From Gibbula magus (taxonomy: Eukaryota > Mollusca > Gastropoda > Trochida > Trochidae): a DNA stretch of 64,000 nt. Location of the stretch: contig OW388294.1 of the NCBI GenBank assembly GCA_936450465.1, positions 73,708,622 to 73,772,621 of the forward strand, given 5' to 3'. The notes beneath the pieces were generated by a model, which was not told the origin of the DNA, searched no databases, and saw only the letters and a list, made by a program, of their open reading frames with translations. A program made the position numbers and the translations under genes. Below are positions 1 through 12,044 of the stretch, piece after piece (position 1 is the first letter of the stretch; each line of letters begins with the position of its first letter).

Positions 1-10
1 CAGGTCGCAC

Positions 11-300
11 AGAGAGAAGACCCTACCAGCTTTGGTTTTATGACATGCATCTTCCAGAATATAACTGCATCAGATGGCAAAGAGAAGACCCTACCAGCAT
101 TGGTTTTATGATATGCATCTTCCAGAATATAACTGCATCTGATGGCAGAGAGAAGACCCTACCAGCATTGGTTTTATGACGTGCATCTTTCAGAATATAA
201 CTGCATCTGATGGCAGAGAGAAGACCCTACCAGCATTGGTTTTATGATATGCATCTTCCAGAATATAACTGCATCTGCATATGGCAGAGAGAGAAGACCT
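11..300. repeat. 68-bp tandem repeat, about 4.3 copies
   Basis: The motif GAAGACCCTACCAGCATTGG recurs every 68 bp at about 16, 84, 152 and 220. A last copy at 293 follows a slightly longer spacing. Copies are nearly identical, so the array is recent. It carries no convincing coding frame. Confidence 0.9.
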
Positions 301-605
301 TCAGTCTCCCAGGATTGTTTCTAGTATTCAATTTATCAATTTCAATGTGAGTACAGCATAGCTGTATCATAATCATACCCATCGTGGTGCATATACCATC
401 ATGATACAATAGGTTTGAGCCATAATTGTATTATGTCAATTCTTAAAGCCCATTTCAACAAACGTAGAGTGTTATCTTCATGGACTTTGTGAAAGGAATG
501 TAATGTGACATCTTTAAGAGGCATTTAAGAATTTCAAGGGATGAAGGAAACCCGAGATATATGGACAGTCAACATCTTGCAATAAATGTGTCAGTGAATA
601 AACTA
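301..605. other. Intergenic, nothing recognised
   Basis: AT-rich sequence between two tandem arrays. I see no exon, RNA gene or element end here. Confidence 0.6.
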
Positions 606-906
606 CCACTGTTTTTGAGAAGTGAATATAAGGATGGTCAACTTCTTTATTCCAATGATTGCAACGTTTAGGTGTATTTACTAACACTGTTATCAAGCAG
701 GTGCTTGAGAAGTTGAATATATGGATGGTCAACTTCTTTATTGAAATGATTGCAATGTTTAGGTGTATTTACTATCACTGTTATCAAGCAGGTGCTTGAG
801 AAGTTGAATATATGGATGGTCAACTTCTTTATTGCAATGATTGCAACGTTTAGGTGTATTTACTCCAACGTCATGAAGCAAGTGCTTGAGAAGTTGAATA
901 TCCATA
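606..906. repeat. 91-bp tandem repeat, about 3.3 copies
   Basis: GCAGGTGCTTGAGAAGTTGA recurs at 697 and 788, with further diverged copies on each side (period 91). The copies share a GGATGGTCAACTTCTTTATT core. Short frames read through them are by-products of the repeat. Confidence 0.88.
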
Positions 907-1814
907 GATCTTGGTTTTCCTTTCAGACAATGTAAGCTGAGGAATTTTAGACCTCACAATGATCGAGTCACTAGAGAGAATTGTTGCAAAAGTGTAAGAA
1001 AATAATACTCACCATTAAGATGAACTGAATACTGCAAGTGCAGTACTTAGTTGTTTTTCTACACAACTGATAAAATATTATGGAAACAAAACCTGTCAGG
1101 CAAATTGAAACACTTTGGTCAACAATTGACAAAATATTATGGAAACAGAACTTATTAGTCAAATTAACACTTTTCGGTCATGAACACAAACAGGAATGTA
1201 CAATGAATTGCAAATCACATAATCAAGTTGGCATATATTACAGAAATTGTACATGCAAAATGGTGTAAATGCTGTTTGGCAAATTGGCTGTTGGAGCTAT
1301 ACCGTAATCTGTGTAAAATCTTCTTCCTCCCCTGTAGGCAGGCCGAATTACAAATTTGTGATTTTTTACTTGATCCAAAAAACAGTACTGTAACGGAAAG
1401 ACTGGGGGAAAAAATCCTTTCCCAATAGGCACCCTGTGCAGGTATTCTCCCAGGGTTTTTATGAATGTTACATTGATTACGGTGCTGTGGTACTGGGGTG
1501 AAACAGTTCATAACTACATTAGTTCTAAAGTTCGGTACATTGAAGTGTAATTTCATCATCTACCATATTTTCATTTTTTCATAAAAATTCACATTATTTA
1601 TTTTATGAATTTGTCACCTTCATTTTAAATAACTATAATATCTATATTCTAAACAAAATTTGTCGTTAGTGATTTTATTTATTTTGCAATCATGATTCTT
1701 TACTGGATTGAGAGTCATGTTCCCCAATGTGCACCGAACCGAAGCCCAAATGTACTGTTTCAACCAACCTATCATTCACATTCATTCGTTCTCTCTTTCA
1801 ACATTCTCGGTATC
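907..1814. other. Intergenic region downstream of the TFIIIA gene
   Basis: No gene recognised. A roughly 58-bp sequence containing AAAATATTATGGAAACA is duplicated at about 1070-1185. The part next to 1815 should be the 3' UTR of the minus-strand TFIIIA gene. Confidence 0.6.
1674..1683 (-). terminator. Candidate polyadenylation signal of the TFIIIA gene
   Basis: Two overlapping AATAAA hexamers on the minus strand lie about 135 bp downstream of the TFIIIA stop codon. The position is plausible for a short 3' UTR. The motif is common in AT-rich DNA, so this is inference. Confidence 0.35.
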
Positions 1815-3218
1815 TTAATCAACATGCAAACCAGGGCTAGTCCTTACATCTTGTCCACTTGGAGCACCATGGTCTTTTCTCTCATTGCATCTAACTTCAG
1901 AGTTCATTTCTTTTGCTCTAGGATCACACAGAGTCTTAGTCTCACCACATGTATCAGTGATACAGTCCATCTTGCCGTGATACCTATCTTCTGATATCAA
2001 CACCTCTTTCTCTACAGGGACACAGAGAGTCTTGGCTATGCCACATTTTTCGACATCAGCCATATTATCCATAATAACACATCTTTTTATATCGATTTTC
2101 ACTTCCTTGTCCCTGGACACTCCATTAGAGTTCTTCTGTCGTGTTTGTGATTTAGACAGAGCTATGATGTCCCAAGCAACAAGAGGACCACTTCTATCAG
2201 CTGGAGGACGTTCACAAGCACCACCTGGAGATGTCCTCGGGAACATCAGTTCATCAAAGTCTCCACACTCATCAACAGCAGGAGGCTGCAGTATCAGACC
2301 CTTGTGTCTGGGGTTCACTTGTTTCTCAGTTCGACACTCAGCATCACCTGTCTCAAAGAGTTCTATCTTTCGCTGTTTTGTTGGCACAGACTGACTAATG
2401 GGGTCCGGAGAATGTCCATTATTCTCATGATTTGGGTCTAGCATATGGCCTGTTTTCCTTGTAATGTTTTCAGCAAGTTCATCAGAAACATGAGATATCT
2501 TTGAGGAGGATTTCAAGAATGATGGTTCGATAAGGAATGAGTTGTTTATGTCAAGTAAAGCCTCAGCTTCAGCTGCAAGCACTGGTGCTTCAGGATATTT
2601 TCTCTTCAATTTATTCTGTCCTCCATTCACAGCATTTTGAACATCTTTGTTCACAACAGTTGAATTTTCTCCCCTAATGACACCATCAACATGACTAGCA
2701 TGGGCATTAGTCTCAAGGATTTTCCTATTTATGCTTTCAGATTGACTCGACTCAAGCTGATCCAGAGTGTTTCCCACTTCATCTTTTTCTGGAATGGTTC
2801 CTGCTCCCACTGATTCTCCAGAAGTAAAAGTGGAAGATTGTTTTTTCTTCATTTCATTATCTTGTTGGCCGTTACTAGTATTGAGATTCTCCGGGGCATT
2901 CTCAGAAGTGACTGTTGACTTGACACTCTCTCGAGGAATATCCACACACAATTGTCTCCCCTGATTTTCAGAAGTGATGGTGGCAGAAGGTGTGGCCTTC
3001 TTGCACGACATTTGACCAACCTGAATTCTTCTAGCCGATTCCGTGAGCAGTAGATGAACCTGTGGCCCTGTATGTACCTTTGACCCATCGCTCTCGGAAC
3101 CAGATAGGACGACTTTATCATCGTCGTCATCAGTTGCACTGACCATCCCAACTCCAGGCTCATCCAAGCCACACATAGACTTGGCTACATGCTTTCTGCG
3201 CTGACGTTTCCGTCGCTT
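1815..3218 (-). CDS. GTF3A: TFIIIA exon 10, 467-residue disordered C-terminal tail
   Basis: This exon opens with the basic cluster KRRKRQRRK, then has an acidic run ATDDDDDK and a long Ser/Thr/Asn/Glu-rich stretch with no recognisable domain. It stays open for 1404 nt to the stop after SPGLHVD. Its composition predicts disorder. The TFIIIA transactivation signal is known to sit C-terminal to the fingers in vertebrates, but I cannot align it here. Confidence 0.75.
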   Translation of the reverse strand, partial: KRRKRQRRKHVAKSMCGLDEPGVGMVSATDDDDDKVVLSGSESDGSKVHTGPQVHLLLTESARRIQVGQMSCKKATPSATITSENQGRQLCVDIPRESVKSTVTSENAPENLNTSNGQQDNEMKKKQSSTFTSGESVGAGTIPEKDEVGNTLDQLESSQSESINRKILETNAHASHVDGVIRGENSTVVNKDVQNAVNGGQNKLKRKYPEAPVLAAEAEALLDINNSFLIEPSFLKSSSKISHVSDELAENITRKTGHMLDPNHENNGHSPDPISQSVPTKQRKIELFETGDAECRTEKQVNPRHKGLILQPPAVDECGDFDELMFPRTSPGGACERPPADRSGPLVAWDIIALSKSQTRQKNSNGVSRDKEVKIDIKRCVIMDNMADVEKCGIAKTLCVPVEKEVLISEDRYHGKMDCITDTCGETKTLCDPRAKEMNSEVRCNERKDHGAPSGQDVRTSPGLHVD

Positions 3219-6200
3219 CTGCAATAAGACACATGGATTTTTTTTATGTCCTTCATTAGCGGTTCATATGAACCTTGGAGACGTGATCCTACATATTGAA
3301 AGTGTCATGTTACTTACAATGGACCCATATTGAAGGGTTGTAACATTTCAGATGTGATATCTTGACTTTGAAAGGGAAGAGTTAGCATCACATTTATTTG
3401 TTCCTTTTTTTTCTTGTTTTTGTTGTAAACATATTTTATTCTATTAGGAACAAGTTCTTTAACTTAGAATAACCCCTCCATATTTTTGTTGTTGCTATGC
3501 TTCGTATGATGACTTTCAAAATTTTTATCCTTCTCTACAACAGTTTTTCAACAACAAGACTCACCTTGACCTTCTCGTCTGAACCCGGTACACTCACTTT
3601 CTTCTTACGCTTTTTCTGTAAATAAATTAAACTTAATCCACATCTGCACAAACCAATGCTCAAACTGAAAAGTCTTTCATCTAAACAATAACTGCTTAAC
3701 AGTATTCACATTTCTCATTTTGTCAATTCATAATAATGATCTTATTCTAGGTTATCCTCCTCACAAACTCACAAATAATTAAATTCAAACACTTAACATG
3801 ATTGTCACATACTTCTGTCCTTTCTTGCAATCAAGCTATAAATCATACATAGATGTATATATATATATATCTCACTAAGACTAAGAGGTCCTAAGCTCAT
3901 CATGTGTTTATCCTCTATCAAGATATCAATACATAGGTCATTGTCCGAATCAATTAGCCTAACGAGGAAGTAACATGCAAAACTTTTAATGATCTTATGG
4001 AATGTACAACTAAGCAGTCAGATAATGATGATATAATACAGTATTTCCTCGCTATAACACATATCCAATCAATTTCTTTAACAGCAAGGAACTCCTACAT
4101 TTGGGTGATGCATTTTTCTTATCGATCGATATTCTATAGCTGGGATTCAAATCAAGTCATGACTCATGAGAGCAGACACTTTCGTGTAAATGATGGAACT
4201 AGTGTACTCTGGAGAATGTTATAGCGAGGAACCATTGTCTACATAACTGCAAAATTACACTACTTGAATACTCCATATATGATAACACAGAGTTGTTATG
4301 AATGATCAATATTCAGTTATTTCTTAACATTTGCTTTATTATTTTAATCAAAATGGTTGTAACAAAAAAATTTGTTTCTTTTGTGGTTAACACTACAGAA
4401 CTGAACCCTGAAATAGGGAAAAGCAACAGACAGGGTGAAACAGGAAAATGCAACAAGTAACTTGATTTTTTTAAAACAATAATAACCTTATATGACAAAG
4501 CATAGATATTCTAGTTTTCCTACATACCCCAAAACCAGTCTACAAGATTTGATCTGCAGACGAATAGCCCAGTGGGTCGGGTGTAAGTTGCTCAACCTCC
4601 TTTTTCTCTGCCTCTAGTCCTGGGTTCGTTTCCCCATTGCTCTTTTGAAATTTTCTCTGCGGTTGAGAAACAATTTACATGCGGTAAGCGCAGGGTGGAA
4701 TGAGTAACTCTGTATGTAACCTACAGGAGGCTTCATCGCAACCTACGCAACGACCGTCACGATTTCTGTTAGTGGGAACATCAACATAAAAGATTGCAAA
4801 ATTCAATGGATACCAGCTAGAGGGTACCATAGATATGTACAGAACCAACACCTTTCTTGGTCATGTGGCATCAAAGGGGTTAAAAGCATTTCAACATTAA
4901 CCCTTTACCTGCTGAAGTCATCAAGGGATCGAAATTAGCATTATCAAAATAATAGCCACTCAAACTAGTCCATTTCTAGCAAGAACCTATTCCAGATCTG
5001 TAGTAAAATTTATCTACACAATCATTTTGTTTTATTCTAACTAGTCCTTCAGACTAGCAGCATTCATCTTACTAAGCTACTAGCCAAGCATAATTTTCAC
5101 TGGCATTGGGCTACTGAACTAGTAATAATTTGGAACACAACTAAACCTGAATGGCTAAATTTTAGTAAACTTCAGCAATGACAACTAGTTAACAAAGGAA
5201 ATAGCCAGTAGTCGACAAGGGACTAAAGACAGGTATGTGTACATTGAATATTACTTCATTTGCAGACAAAGGGTTAACCCAGCCACCATGTAACATTGTT
5301 TTAACTTGTAACTGACTGCTATGTTAGACTTGCACAAACCATAAGAATCAATTGCAAATGGAACAAGAGATATAAAATTCACTCAAGAAAGATTGGCAAC
5401 ACTTTTTGGCATGAACATATTCCAGTTACTTCCTACTCGGCCTGCAGACCACAGGCCCCTCATATAAAATCAGCTTTTCTTTAAGTTTATTCTCATTGCG
5501 ATACATGTAAGTATGGCCAAACTTTCGCAAGTGTACAAGAATACTCAAACTAGAATGCTATCAAACAATGAACTTTTGGGAAACAAATCAACAATAAATT
5601 TAATATAATAATATAATTACAAAGACATTTTACGAACCTTAGGAAGAGGTCTGTTTGGATCGTGGAGAGGGAGATGAAGTATCATTTTATTCTGAAAAAA
5701 AATAAATAAATTTGTAAGAAATTCAACAGCTTGGAACATTTCCTTGCATTACAGGATATACTTTTGTCAAAATACTAAATTGTATGCATTTTTATGACAC
5801 ACAAATAAAGTCTCACCTTGCAAGAGAAAGTCCGCTGACAGCCTTCATGTATACAGGGAATGCGCTTCCCGTCGTGGTACGAACGGATGTGAGCGGTGAG
5901 GTTGCGCTTGTCGAGGTAGACACGACCGCATCCGGGCCTGTCGCACTGAACCATGGGTCTCTCCTCCATATGGACTTTCATGTGCATCTTCTGATTTGAC
6001 TTGTTCACAAACTTCTTCTCGCAGATTGGACACACCAGGTCTGTGGATAAGTGAAATCACTAATGTTACAGGGATGAGAATGTAGAGTGATCACAAGCAC
6101 TGAAATGTTCCTGGGTTCTAATAATTGTTTTCATTTTAAACTTCAAATGAATGTAGAAGATATGTAGAACTAAGGATTGCCCAAGACATGAGCCAAATTT

Positions 6201-9200
6201 TAGTCCTGAAAAGCGATCTTATTCAATTAAATCACATCTAAATAATGTCCCCAAAAAGTCATTAAAAAACACTGAAATCAGTGAAAATTTTCATCCCTGT
6301 GCATATAACATAACACACACGCATATACGTAAAGGGAAACAATTTGAGTTAACTCCCTTGAAAGAAAAATTCCCTTTAACAAATAAATAAATTATTACTA
6401 AGGAAAAATCTATTTTTTAAAATAGAAAGTGAAAAGCAACTTTACTTAAAGGAAGATCAATTAAAAGTTAACTCATCAGCTAATAAGTCCGGAGATACTG
6501 ACCTGTTTCAGATGCATGTTCGATTGCTACGTGTTTCCTGAGGAGCGACCAGGTTTTCAGCACCATATCACAGCCCTCTACACTGCATGCGTAACCTGGG
6601 AAGAGCACGCACAATAACAATTAACATATCCACGTCTTTTTAACAGAGGGGTTAACAACTCAAAAGCATTAAAACCTGCAGGAAATTAAGTCAAAATTGA
6701 AAAATCCTCAAACAGTTGACCCTTTAGAAGCCTTGATGTACAAGGTTGTCTTGTACAATGATAACGTCTTTGGAAAAAAGGAATCTTGAACAAAAAGACA
6801 GATCTTACTGTCAAGCACTATTAGGCTGGCAATAGTTCAATGTTTCTCGGGAAATGTTTTTCAAAGGTAACGAGGACGGTAATAATCATATTTTACTTTT
6901 TGTTGGAATAAATAATGACGAGGGACGAGCACCATTTGTGTTTTCAATGAAATACAGCTTGGAGGTGCTAGAATAACACAAAACCGAAGCACACTTGTTC
7001 TATCAGGCCTTAGAGGTAGACTGATGGTCAGCTCACCTTCGTGTATTTTCTGATGAACTCTCAGTTTGGACTCACAGTTGAACACTTTACCACAGTCATC
7101 ATTGCTGCATCTGAATGTGGATGAACAAATACATAGTTAACATATCAATGTTCTCAAAGTCATTGTAACTATGTAACATCTCTTAAATCAATTGTTGCAA
7201 AATCATTTATTATGAGGTTTGTCTTTTTTATTTTTCACGGGTACATAGATTTTGGAGACTTTTGGCTTTTGGGGCTATGGGATACACTCCAGGGTCCAGA
7301 CTTTCAAAGCTGTCTTAGCACTAAAATAATCATAAGCCAATGTTGATTTTTGGTATTAGCTAGGGCTGGGACGAGTAGCCCGGACACTTTGGACGGGTGA
7401 GTACTGAGTAGGACCTGGGTCCCATTACATTGCCCCGACCCGTCATTATCATGTGACTAATTGTAAACAATTTAATTTGTTTTTCTTAAATCTTTCATAA
7501 CAAAATTGCAATATATGTGTAGATTCCAAAACAATTTTAAAATCAATTGTCAACTTGATTGAAATAGCCATGGATCTCTATGCTTTACCTTTCTAGCTCC
7601 ATACTTCAGCCTACCAGTTGGTTAAATCATTACAAAATCTTACAAATTAGATGTTGGAGATGGACAAAGCGAGTATCAGAGTAGGGTAGGGTAAAAGGGG
7701 TCGGGTACCCGGGAGAAAATTTCTACCCGTACAAACCCTAGTATTTGCAACTATCTTACTGCTAAGAGAACTTAGAAAATCTAGACCCGGATGCCAGAGT
7801 TTGCAAAGGGGATAGTTACAAGAGAGAATAGGCTGATTATATTGATAAAAGTGGTACACTAGTACAATATCCTTGACACATACTTGAACGGATTGATGGA
7901 GTGACTTTCCCGCTCATGCTTGGCAAGCTGTTTCAGGGACTTGCACTCCTTCCCACAATCTTCCACCTCGCACTGAAACAGTCATACAGTCCAATGTGGA
8001 TTTTCAACTATTCTCCATCCTGATCGTTATTAGTCTTCAGCAATAGTCCGGTAACATTTTGAAATGTCAATTGACCCTAGAGCAACTTATACCATCTATC
8101 TTGATGGCCTTGTTGTTTTTGTTTTATTATTCAACTAGTTTATGAATTGAACTGTTCTATTTTTTATCTGAAAATAATTTTAAGGACAATTAAGGAGTTT
8201 TAATTTGTTATAATAGAGAGATACCTCATGTTGGGCTTTTGAAATGTTCATTCACTGGGAGCTCAAATAGAAGATGAAAATTAACAGAGGAGTCATGGCA
8301 ATGAATTAAATAAGCTTATTTTGTCAATTTATATGGTAAAATTAAATAAATTCACCAAAAACTTACCAGTCTGAACAAAATTGTACCTGCTTGATGGGCT
8401 TTGTTTCATACATCATGATTAATCATGTGGTTGCTCTTACATAAAAACACTAAAATCTGTCTAACAATTGTTTTTTAAAGTTAATAAATAGAAAATATTT
8501 TTAATAATTAATAATAAACCATAAGCAATCTTACAAAGAAAGTCTTGACATCAGGTCCATGTTTCCTCTTCATGTGTTTAGCAAGACTATACTTGTTGGC
8601 ACAGAGCATGCCACAATCCTCGTCCGGACACTGCCATGACAATCTGAAAATAGCAAAGCAAATGTCTTTACTACAGCATGGTCAAAGATAGGAAATAACA
8701 ACACTATCTCCAGGCCAATGTTGTTGCTATGTGACCAGCATTTTTGGCCAATTCCAAACTTTAGCAACATTAAGTCCAAAGGGTAGGCAAATTTCAAAAG
8801 GGGTCAACAAGGAGCATGGAGATGAATTACATCGTTTATTAAAGTTTATTAAAGAACATGCTATTTCTACCGTATATCTGAGTAATGATACAGTCTCCTA
8901 TAGTAAATACTGAGACACATAACCACTGACTAATTATACCCAAATCAGTGAAAATATCCTGATTATAACTCTACCATTTGGAAGGAACAGAGTTTATTCA
9001 AGTCCTACCTTTTATCCTTCTGTTTAAATTCACTGGCTAATTCAAGCCTTGCAGCATTTCTGTAACTTTCTTGTGATAGCATAGTGGCAGGTTGTACCTG
9101 AACTGCATAGTGGACTCTGACTAGCATAGAATAGTTAAGGAAATGCTGCAAAGCTTAAATTAGCCAGTGATGGAGACTGGTGAGAGTTGTGCGATGATGT

Positions 9201-10348
9201 GGGAAGTTGCCTTAGTGGATGAATTTTCTACATGGATTAATTTACTATTCTTAATTTCACCCAATCACATATCGCCGTCTCATACTCACTTGACACTCTC
9301 CTCTGTGCTACCATGAGAAAATTCCACATGTCGTTTTAGATGGGCAGCTCTACTGTAACTCTTCAAGCAGTCTTCAAAGCTGCACACGTAAGGTCTCTGA
9401 AAATAATAGTGAACCGTCTTATTCTCAGCCAATGCCTTGCAAACACTGAATTTTATACTCATATATACTAATGCTTCGCTTGACTCTATGTTGTTATGAG
9501 AATAGATCATGTGATAAATAAATGTATTATCACATGACACAGACAGGATTAAATTATTACAGTACAACAATGTTCAACATTGTACTTTAGTGTGTCACTT
9601 TTCCCATGATATAGGCTGATATTAAACTAAATTTATCAGTAATCCAAAATGTTGAGTCACATTGTTTTCAGTTCTCCATATAATTAACAATATAAGTTGT
9701 CTTGTTTTAGCCTAGATAGATACACACCAAAATTCTTGCTACACTATGAGTATGATTGACTATCCATAAATACTTTCTTTTTGACAACAATAAACAATGG
9801 GTTTATATTTGCTTTCTGTTAATTCAAAGGAAATTCAATGAGACATTTTATTTTGAACATGGGCCTAGCCAGTGGAGAGCACACCCCTAAATTATATTCA
9901 ACTTGGATCTAGTTGCTCCACTGTACCTCATATAGAAATTAGTACTCACTGTTGTATGCTAATTTGAAATGATTAAAGTTTAATAACAAGTAATATAACT
10001 CAAAAATACCTCTACCAGTCTACTGAATCATTGTCTGTCCTTGCAGGTAGCGTACCGCGCGAACCTGTCCTAACCTGAGCGAGACAGAGACTGTGAGAGG
10101 TCAAAACTGGCTGATGTTATCGGAGACTGAGTATATAGTAGTACAACTACAAGCGGGCACCTGGCTTCATGCCCAGAAATGGTGGACGGGCGCAATGCTC
10201 ATTGCAGCTAATGGGTTTTGAAGCTTACCTCTCCCGTATGTGATCGTAAATGAACCAACAACCGACTTCTTTTGCGGAAGAAACGTGCACACGCCGTGTA
10301 GGGACATACATAAACATCGGGCCCATCGTCAGGCACACTGTCCGCCAT
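1815..10348 (-). CDS. GTF3A: Transcription factor IIIA (GTF3A), complete ten-exon gene with a very long C-terminal tail
   Basis: Minus-strand exons: 10348-10229, 9396-9290, 8643-8535, 7972-7884, 7110-7037, 6595-6503, 6040-5817, 5691-5638, 3615-3565 and 3218-1815. Each junction has AG/GT ends (the exon 8 donor is GTTCG) and the phases agree, giving 2325 nt or 774 aa. The protein has exactly nine C2H2 zinc fingers (residues about 13-284). Finger 7 is the short CX2C type and finger 9 leads into HDPNRPLPK and lysine clusters, which is the TFIIIA layout. TFIIIA binds the internal control region of 5S rRNA genes, recruits TFIIIC for RNA polymerase III, and also binds 5S RNA. The start ATG at 10348 is at MADSVPDD, just before finger 1. 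Known animal TFIIIAs are roughly 350-420 aa, whereas here exons 9 and 10 add a tail of 484 residues. The fingers make the family call secure. The tail is open throughout but its function is unknown. Confidence 0.93.
3565..3615 (-). CDS. GTF3A: TFIIIA exon 9, basic nuclear-localisation segment
   Basis: Seventeen codons, KKRKKKVSVPGSDEKVK, bounded by a TTTACAG acceptor and a GTGAG donor. The lysine run is a likely nuclear localisation signal. It lies 2 kb from exon 8 across a TE-bearing intron. Confidence 0.8.
4045..4231. mobile_element. Pogo/Tigger-like MITE
   Basis: The ends are inverted copies of TTCCTCGCTATAACA (4045-4059 and 4217-4231). CAGT/CATTG-type termini lie just outside them. CCTCGCTATAAC is the typical end sequence of pogo/Tigger elements. 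The 187-bp body has no transposase, so it would be non-autonomous. Confidence 0.7.
4559..4790 (+). mobile_element. tRNA-derived SINE
   Basis: An A-box-like TAGCCCAGTGGGT is followed about 50 bp later by a B-box-like GGGTTCGTTTCCC, the internal Pol III promoter of a tRNA-derived SINE. The arms do not fold into a proper acceptor stem, so it is not a working tRNA gene. The 3' limit is uncertain. Confidence 0.55.
5638..5691 (-). CDS. GTF3A: TFIIIA exon 8, second half of zinc finger 9
   Basis: NKMILHLPLH supplies the two zinc-binding histidines of finger 9. DPNRPLPK follows. The donor GTTCG is weaker than consensus. Confidence 0.82.
5817..6040 (-). CDS. GTF3A: TFIIIA exon 7, zinc fingers 7, 8 and first half of 9
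   Basis: Finger 7 has the short CPIC spacing. Finger 8 is CDRPGCGRVYLDKR...HIRSYH. Finger 9 begins CIHEGCQRTFSCK and is split by the next intron. Donor GTGAG, phase 0. Confidence 0.92.
6503..6595 (-). CDS. GTF3A: TFIIIA exon 6, zinc finger 6
   Basis: Finger 6 is CSVEGCDMVLKTW...HVAIEH, including a KTWS segment. Flanked by a CCCAG acceptor and a GTCAG donor. Confidence 0.9.
7037..7110 (-). CDS. GTF3A: TFIIIA exon 5, zinc finger 5
   Basis: Finger 5 is CSNDDCGKVF...HQKIH. It ends with a GTGAG donor in phase 1. Confidence 0.9.
7884..7972 (-). CDS. GTF3A: TFIIIA exon 4, zinc finger 4
   Basis: Finger 4 is CEVEDCGKEC...HERESH, followed by SINPF. The acceptor is TTTCAG and the donor GTATG (phase 2). 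Confidence 0.9.
8535..8643 (-). CDS. GTF3A: TFIIIA exon 3, zinc finger 3
   Basis: Finger 3 is CPDEDCGMLC...HMKRKH. A short linker GPDVKTFF then leads to a GTAAG donor in phase 0. Confidence 0.9.
9290..9396 (-). CDS. GTF3A: TFIIIA exon 2, zinc finger 2
   Basis: The acceptor TTTTCAG precedes RPYVCSFEDC. Finger 2 pairs CX4C with HX4H (HVEFSH). The donor is GTGAGT, phase 2. Confidence 0.9.
10229..10348 (-). CDS. GTF3A: TFIIIA exon 1, start and zinc finger 1
   Basis: Codes for residues 1-40, with finger 1 as CPYTACARFFRKR...HLRSH. It ends with TGE at a GTAAG donor in phase 0, and the TGE-RPY linker spans the intron. Confidence 0.9.
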
Positions 10349-12044
10349 TTTGCCAACAGGCAGGCTAGCGGTGTTGAGGGAAATAACACCCCTTGAATTA
10401 AGGTGATTATTTCCGGTCGGATGAATGAATGCTGACTCTTTGCGCTACGGTTTGGCCGACATGGTACCACTACATGCATATATGTTTCAATAAAATATAG
10501 ATATATTTCCTTTTCCATTCCATTTTGGTGGGGATATCTTGTATCACCTAAGGGACCAAAGTTTGTTCATTTGGTCCTCACCGCCTCAAATATGGGCGTG
10601 GCAGGCATTAACAGTGAAACCTTTTAAACGACTTTTGCCCCGAAACCGAGTTGACATAGGAAGCTGATCATTTCAGAATAACATCTTTGTTAGAAAGGAG
10701 GTTTGTTTGTTTATTTGGTCTTGATCCCCCATCAAATATGGGCGTGGCAGAGGGTCCACCCTAAGCTCTTTAAAGGATTTCTCCCCAAGAACCAGTAATG
10801 CTAGAAGGCTCAACTCATCAGCTTTCAAACATGTAAGCATAACAAACATTTAAAATATAAAATGCACGAGCTGTGAAATACATTAGCCTGTATTTGGCGT
10901 GCAAGGTGTAAATGTTATGTAATGGCATTGTTTTGACCTGTCACCTCGCTTACTGACCCCACTGCCTAGATGCATAAGGTAGCTTGTTTTTAACTGGTTA
11001 CCGGTTACTTCAAACGTCTGCTCTATGGTACAATATGTTAGTCTTACACTCAATATTTGAAAACAGTTTTTATTCGTAAAACATCACTACTTTAAAGGAG
11101 TCTATGAAAAATGGGATCTTCTGAAACAGAGGCTCCTTAGACATAATGAATAACGTAACTCCTGATGAGATACAGAGTCAACGGCTCTATGTTTGTAACA
11201 TTGTGACAAGTTTTGTATATTATATATATATATAAGTTTATATATAAGCGAAACTGAAGTGATATCAAATCTACCCGTACCCACATACACAGAACGCATA
11301 CATTAGTCAAATAAGTAAAATACTATAAAACTTTATTCATCTGTATCGATAAGATGTGTTCAGGCAAATCAAAACCAAACAGGCAACCCCATTGACAATA
11401 ATAATGAGGAATTTATTCAATATTGCTAACATAATTTTATTTAAATAAAACTATTCATTAATTTTCAAAAAAGACATCAACCATCCTTAACCTGATAAAT
11501 TGCAGATGTATAAGCTTTAAATTAGAAGCAACATAACACAAAATTGGCGAATTTGGGAACAACCCGCAGTCCAATTCCCATTACTAGTTATATTTTGACT
11601 TCACAAACCGACCACCTTCATTAGTTACAAACTTTCTACATCAACTAAAACTTAAGATAAACAGCATAAGAGTACATCAGCCATCAATGCACTGATTTAA
11701 TTACCACAGAAACTTAGTGAGTAATAGTAAATGACGTCAAATTCAATTATGTTTTGAACATGTTTCCTTGTCTTACTTTTAAGATACACACTGATATGGT
11801 AGAAGGTGTTTAGATATTGAAAAAGAAAGTATATTACAAATTTAAATGCAAATAGCAAATAGACAATTATCATCCAAAGTGAGTTCCATAGGAGACACCA
11901 TCTGTGGTATTTAAGCGATATCTCGTAGGAGATATCATTGTGACGTTACATTTTGTAGCCTTGACCTGTCACCGTGAACAACACCTCACAATTATTAATT
12001 TGACATCATCAAGAATATTATTACTAATAATAATATGACTGCAA
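10349..12044. other. Region upstream of the TFIIIA gene, no gene recognised
   Basis: It should contain the TFIIIA promoter next to 10348, but I see no clear TATA box. Two diverged copies of a repeat with CAAATATGGGCGTGGCA lie at about 10553-10625 and 10711-10800. A TA microsatellite is at 11216-11235. Confidence 0.6.

Larger units (their letters stand above)
3616..5637. other. Intron 8 of the TFIIIA gene, largest intron of the gene
   Basis: Two-kilobase intron. It holds a pogo-like MITE (4045-4231), a tRNA-derived SINE (about 4559-4790) and a TA microsatellite near 3858. The remainder is AT-rich with nothing recognised. Confidence 0.75.

Noticed and set aside
5784..6060. Overlapping frames on both strands of TFIIIA exon 7
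   Set aside because: Out-of-frame shadows of the zinc-finger exon.
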